Source: Streptomyces diastatochromogenes
GTDB taxonomy: Bacteria; Actinomycetota; Actinomycetes; Streptomycetales; Streptomycetaceae
Reading direction: 5' to 3'
Assembly (NCBI GenBank): GCA_026913215.1
Contig: JAPTYK010000001.1
Span: 3,534,001-3,598,000 of the forward strand
DNA length: 64,000 bases
Program-made: the position numbers and the translations under genes
Part shown: piece after piece, positions 60,869 to 64,000 of the stretch
Layout: the number at the start of each line of letters is the position of its first letter
How positions within the stretch are numbered: the first letter of the stretch is position 1
The notes under the pieces: model-generated
Seen by the model: the letters and a program-made list of their open reading frames with translations, nothing else
What the model was told of the DNA's origin: nothing
Databases searched by the model: none

Positions 60869-61863
60869 GTGGCTGGATTCAGGAACGGACGCGGCCGGGA
60901 CAACCGCCCCCCGCAGCACCCGCAACAACAACCGCAGCAGGCGCCGTACGGGCACAGCGCGCCCCGCCGCCGTACCCGCAGCAGCAGTGGCAGCAGCAGC
61001 AGCCGCAGGGGCAGCAGTACGGGCAGCAGGGGCACCGGCAGCAGCCGTACGGGCAGGAGGGTCGCCAGCAGCAGCCGTACGGGCAGCCGGGCCGTCAGCA
61101 GCAGCAGTACGGCCGGCAGGGGCGTCAGCAGCCCTACGGGCAGCAGGCGGGTCAGCACCAGGCGGGTCAGCAGCAGCCCTACGGGGAGCCGGAGTACTTC
61201 GGCGACCCCTACGGCGGCCAGCAGGGGCACCAGCAGCACGCGGCGGCGAACAACCCGGGCCACACCCAGATGTTCAGCGTCGACGACCCGTACGCCCAGG
61301 GCGGACCGCCCCCGGCCCCCGTACCGATCGGCCCCCGCCTCCCCTGGAAGCAGCTCCTCAGCGGCATCGTGCTCCGCCCGGCGGACACGTTCCTGCGGGC
61401 GCGGGACCACGCCGTCTGGGGCCCGGCGCTGATCGTCACGTTCCTCTACGGACTCCTCGCGATCTTCGGCTTCGGGAAGGACGGCAAGGAGACGCTCGAC
61501 CCGACCGTCTCGGCCGCCGCGATGACGGCCGTCGCCTTCGTGCTCGGCGGCCTGATCCTGGGCGCGGTCACCCACACCCTCGCCCGCCAGCTGGGCGGCG
61601 ACGGCGCCTGGCAGCCCACGGTCGGCCTGTCGATGCTGATCATGTCGATCACGGACGCCCCCCGCCTGGTCTTCGCGGCCTTCCTGGGCGCCGAGAACGG
61701 CCTGGTCCAGGTCCTCGGCTGGGTGACCTGGCTGGCGGCCGGCGCGCTCTTCACCGTGATGGTGAGCCGCTCGCACGACCTCCCGTGGCCGAAGGCCCTG
61801 GGCGCGTCGGCGATCCAGCTGGTGGCACTGCTGAGCCTGATCAAACTGGGCACGCTCCAGTGA
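60869..61863 (+). CDS. Yip1-domain membrane protein with Gln-rich N-terminus (one frameshift)
   Basis: A 331-aa protein starting at GTG 60869, with one C restored near 60968. Residues about 20-125 are QQPYGQ-type low-complexity repeats, then a linker (HTQMFSVDDPYAQGGPPPAP) and a Yip1-like domain with five TMs (GPALIVTFLYGLLAIFGFG, AFVLGGLILGAVTHTLARQ, LVQVLGWVTWLAAGALFTVM). Function unknown; the domain is common in actinobacterial membrane proteins. Confidence 0.85.
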
Positions 61864-61879
61864 CCGAGCTCCCGTGAGC

Positions 61880-61917
61880 AGAGAAGGCCCCCACCGCAGC
61901 CGGTGGGGGCCTTCTCT
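61880..61917. terminator. Bidirectional terminator, Yip1/phosphoribosyltransferase
   Basis: A 16-bp perfect stem (AGAGAAGGCCCCCACC and complement) with a 6-nt loop between convergent genes. Confidence 0.9.
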
Positions 61918-61950
61918 CATTCCGTACGGGAGGCATCCCGTACGGGGGGC

Positions 61951-62448
61951 TCAGGCGTCGAGAACCTGACCCTCACGCTTCACGACGGGCGGCTCGACCG
62001 ACCACGGGAAGTTGATCCACTCGTCGGTCTTCTTCCACACGTACTCGCACTTCACGAGGGAGTGGGACTTCTCGTAGATGACGGCCGAGCGGACCTCGGC
62101 GACGTGGTCGACGCAGAAGTCGTGGACGAGCTTCAGCGTCTTGCCCGTGTCGGCGACGTCGTCGGTGATGAGCACCTTCTTGTCGCTGAAGTCGATCGCG
62201 TCCGGCACCGGCGCCAGCATGACCGGCATCTCCAGGGTGGTCCCGACCCCGGTGTAGAACTCCACGTTCACGAGGTGGATGTTCTTGCAGTCCAGCGCGT
62301 AGGCCAGACCGCCGGCGACGAAGACGCCGCCGCGCGCGATGGAGAGCACGATGTCGGGCTCGTAACCGTCGTCGGCGATGGTCTGCGCCAGCTCGCGGAC
62401 GGCGGTGCCGAAGCCCTCGTAGGTCAGGTTCTCGCGTACTTCACTCAT
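61951..62448 (-). CDS. Phosphoribosyltransferase
   Basis: Intact 165-aa type I PRTase. The PRPP motif is VLITDDVADTGKTL, with IVLSIARGGVFVAGGLAYAL for the hydroxyl-binding loop. The size is like xanthine/hypoxanthine-guanine PRTases, and the acidic pair in the motif fits. A purine salvage role is likely; the nucleobase is not settled by sequence. It follows dcd by 13 bp on the same strand. Confidence 0.85.
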   Translation of the reverse strand: MSEVRENLTYEGFGTAVRELAQTIADDGYEPDIVLSIARGGVFVAGGLAYALDCKNIHLVNVEFYTGVGTTLEMPVMLAPVPDAIDFSDKKVLITDDVADTGKTLKLVHDFCVDHVAEVRSAVIYEKSHSLVKCEYVWKKTDEWINFPWSVEPPVVKREGQVLDA

Positions 62449-62461
62449 GCCTGCGACCGCC

Positions 62462-63037
62462 TCACACCTGGGTCCGATGGAAGTTCATGTAGGAACGGGA
62501 GGCCGTCGGCCCCCGCTGGCCCTGGTACCGCGAGCCGTACCGCTCGCTCCCGTACGGGAACTCCGCGGGCGAGCTCAGCCGGAACATGCACAGCTGGCCG
62601 ATCTTCATCCCCGGCCAGAGCTTGATCGGCAGGGTCGCGAGGTTCGACAGCTCCAGGGTCACGTGCCCCGAGAAACCGGGGTCGATGAACCCGGCGGTCG
62701 AGTGCGTCACCAGCCCGAGCCGCCCGAGAGAGCTCTTCCCCTCCAACCGCGACGCGATGTCGTCCGGCAGAGTGATGACCTCGTAGGTCGAGGCGAGCAC
62801 GAACTCGCCCGGGTGCAGGATGAACGCCTCGTCGCCCTCCGGCTCGACCTCACGCGTCAGGTCCAGCTGCTCGACGGCGGGGTCGATGTGCGGGTAGCGG
62901 TGGTTCTCGAACACCCGGAAGAAGCGGTCAAGCCTCACGTCGATGCTCGAGGGCTGCACCATGGATTCGTCGTACGGGTCGATACGCACCCGTCCGGCAT
63001 CGATCTCGGCCCGGATGTCCTTGTCTGAGAGAAGCAC
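62462..63037 (-). CDS. dcd: dCTP deaminase
   Basis: Intact 191-aa trimeric enzyme converting dCTP to dUTP (or directly to dUMP in the bifunctional actinobacterial form). Visible: LLSDKDIRAEIDAGRVRIDP, SSIDVRLDRFFRVFENH, SSLGRLGLVTHSTAGFIDPG and the catalytic Glu in GHVTLELSN. Housekeeping pyrimidine metabolism. Likely co-transcribed with the phosphoribosyltransferase. Confidence 0.96.
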   Translation of the reverse strand: MLLSDKDIRAEIDAGRVRIDPYDESMVQPSSIDVRLDRFFRVFENHRYPHIDPAVEQLDLTREVEPEGDEAFILHPGEFVLASTYEVITLPDDIASRLEGKSSLGRLGLVTHSTAGFIDPGFSGHVTLELSNLATLPIKLWPGMKIGQLCMFRLSSPAEFPYGSERYGSRYQGQRGPTASRSYMNFHRTQV

Positions 63038-63115
63038 GCCCCCACGATACGCACGATACGCAGAGGGCGCGGACCTGCCCCGATGGCAGCCGCCCGCGCC
63101 CCGGCCCCTCAGGAC

Positions 63116-63289
63116 TCAGCGCCGCCCGGCCTCCACCGGCACCGCATGCCGCAACCGCGCACACCTGGGACACCGGATCAGCCGCCCCGGCCCGATCCTC
63201 CCGGCACCAAGCTGCTGAAGCGGGAACGAGGCAGTACTGAACACATGCCCTTCGGCACAACGGACGACGGTGCGCTCCATCGAACCCAT
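63116..63289 (-). CDS. Small zinc-ribbon-like protein
   Basis: About 57 aa (MGSMERTVVRCAEGHVFSTA). RCAEGHVF supplies a Cys and His, and RCPRCARLRH a Cys pair, giving a minimal zinc ribbon. I recall close copies in other Streptomyces, function unknown. GGGA lies 6 bp before ATG 63289; ATG 63280 is an alternative start. Confidence 0.7.
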   Translation of the reverse strand: MGSMERTVVRCAEGHVFSTASFPLQQLGAGRIGPGRLIRCPRCARLRHAVPVEAGRR

Positions 63290-63452
63290 CAAGTCCCTTC
63301 CCCTACACGTGTGGTGGACGATCAGCCACATTAGGGGATGAACAAGGCGCCCTCCACGCGGCACTCCGCACACGCCGAACGCGTGAACTTCGCCTCAAGT
63401 GGCGCATGGGGTACAGTGTGCAACGATGCGGCACGGATCATCCGGCCGTTGC

Positions 63453-63523
63453 GCGGATGTAGTTTAATGGTAGAACATGAGCTTCCCAAGCTTATAGCGC
63501 GGGTTCGATTCCCGTCATCCGCT
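63453..63523 (+). tRNA. tRNA-Gly (CCC)
   Basis: Acceptor arms GCGGATG and CATCCGC pair fully; D-arm GTTTAATGGTAGAAC; anticodon stem TGAGC/GCTTA around loop TTCCCAA with anticodon CCC at 63485-63487; T-arm CGGGTTCGATTCCCG. CCA is not encoded. 71 nt, a normal tRNA-Gly. Confidence 0.95.
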
Positions 63524-63529
63524 CTTGAA

Positions 63530-63560
63530 CGAAGGCCCAGGTCAGAGACCTGGGCCTTCG
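63530..63560. terminator. Hairpin between tRNA-Gly and integrase
   Basis: A 14-bp perfect stem (CGAAGGCCCAGGTC and complement) with an AGA loop, 7 bp past the tRNA. Confidence 0.85.
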
Positions 63561-63595
63561 TCGTTGTCTAGACCTCCTCAGGCGCCCCGCACCAC

Positions 63596-64000
63596 CTACG
63601 CACCACCTGCCCTCTTCTCCTGCTCCTCCCGCGCCTTCTCCCGGGCCGTCCGCACCATCCGGTCCAGCCCGCCGGCGACCTCTTTCTGCCGGTCATGGTC
63701 GGAGTGCTGGTAGATCAGCGCCGCCTTCTCGGTGGACTGCCCGGCCCGCACCATCGTGTCCTTCAGCGTGGCGCCCGATCGGGTGGAGAGGGTGTGCCCG
63801 GTGTGGCGGAGGTCGTAGAACCGGAAGGACGCCGGCATACCGACCTTCTCCCGCGCCTTCCGCCACCTCCGCCCGAACGTGGACCGCCGGAAGGGCGCCC
63901 CCTTCTCCCCCACGAAGAGCAGACCCTCAGGCCCCTTCTCTGCGTACCAGTCCATGTGACGCTGAAGGTCCGTCCGCAGGAACTCCGGCAGGACGACGAC
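63596..64000 (-). CDS. Tyrosine recombinase (integrase), C-terminal part
   Basis: The C-terminal 134 residues of a phage/ICE-type integrase, running off the right edge. Visible: PEFLRTDLQRHMDWYAEKG, FRRSTFGRRWRKAREKVGMP, the catalytic Arg in RFYDLRHTGHTLS, and the C-terminal His/Tyr region AALIYQHSDHDRQKEVA. It points toward the tRNA, ending 72 bp from its 3' end, the standard arrangement for actinomycete integrative elements with attB in a tRNA. Element genes would lie to the right. Confidence 0.88.
   Translation of the reverse strand, partial: VVVLPEFLRTDLQRHMDWYAEKGPEGLLFVGEKGAPFRRSTFGRRWRKAREKVGMPASFRFYDLRHTGHTLSTRSGATLKDTMVRAGQSTEKAALIYQHSDHDRQKEVAGGLDRMVRTAREKAREEQEKRAGGA

Overview
The window is a chromosomal segment of a Streptomyces or a close relative. 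GC content is very high, third codon positions are almost always G or C, GTG and TTG starts are common, and it carries WhiJ-type XRE/DUF397 genes, HspR/HAIR heat-shock control, a DasR-like chitinase promoter and a parS site. From memory (not searched), the order recR-ybaB ... purA ... kynurenine genes ... fba-pyrE ... clpB ... hspR-dnaJ-grpE-dnaK ... dcd matches the conserved core of Streptomyces chromosomes not far from oriC.

Layout. 1-3 kb: STAND NTPase (cut by the left edge), DUF5063, recR, ybaB. 3-7 kb: SLATT-type membrane protein, unknown protein, GntR regulator, class III aminotransferase. 7-9.4 kb: VapBC-like toxin-antitoxin pair and a WhiJ-like XRE/DUF397 locus. 9.4-12.2 kb: secreted GH19 chitinase, azoreductase with a SoxR-box-like promoter, quinone-oxidoreductase-like enzyme. 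12.3-15.8 kb: PstS-like membrane protein and Ser/Thr kinase. 15.9-22 kb: LysR/SDR pair, purA, diacylglycerol-kinase-like protein, repeat-rich membrane protein. 22-30 kb: GbsR/MarR-ABC exporter, MarR-hydrolase pair, P450, two-component system. 30-35.3 kb: FG-GAP secreted protein and a three-gene kynurenine operon (formamidase-like, kynU, kynA). 35.5-44.9 kb: DUF3151, MFS, MalY-like lyase, fba, parS, pyrE, epimerase, CoxG-like, spermidine-synthase-like, DUF2617. 45-48.4 kb: Cys/Gly-rich membrane peptide, aminotransferase, GT-C mannosyltransferase, YbjN. 48.5-57.7 kb: HspR stress block (clpB, hspR, dnaJ, grpE, dnaK) around a small locus made of a secreted DPGW-repeat peptide, a Rieske-like protein without ligands and a TrmB/LuxR regulator. 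57.8-63.3 kb: degenerate phosphoglycosyltransferase, Fe-S membrane oxidoreductase, Yip1 protein, phosphoribosyltransferase, dcd. 63.4-64 kb: tRNA-Gly(CCC) with a tyrosine integrase beside it, probably the edge of an integrated element.

About half of the protein genes, including the housekeeping genes purA, pyrE, clpB and dnaJ, are interrupted by frameshifts. Most look like one missing G or C in a short G/C run. In most single-break genes, restoring one base gives a full-length protein. I read these as sequencing or assembly errors, so such genes are annotated at full span as CDS with approximate break positions. No gap between genes exceeds 300 bases, and long perfect hairpins separate most convergent pairs.
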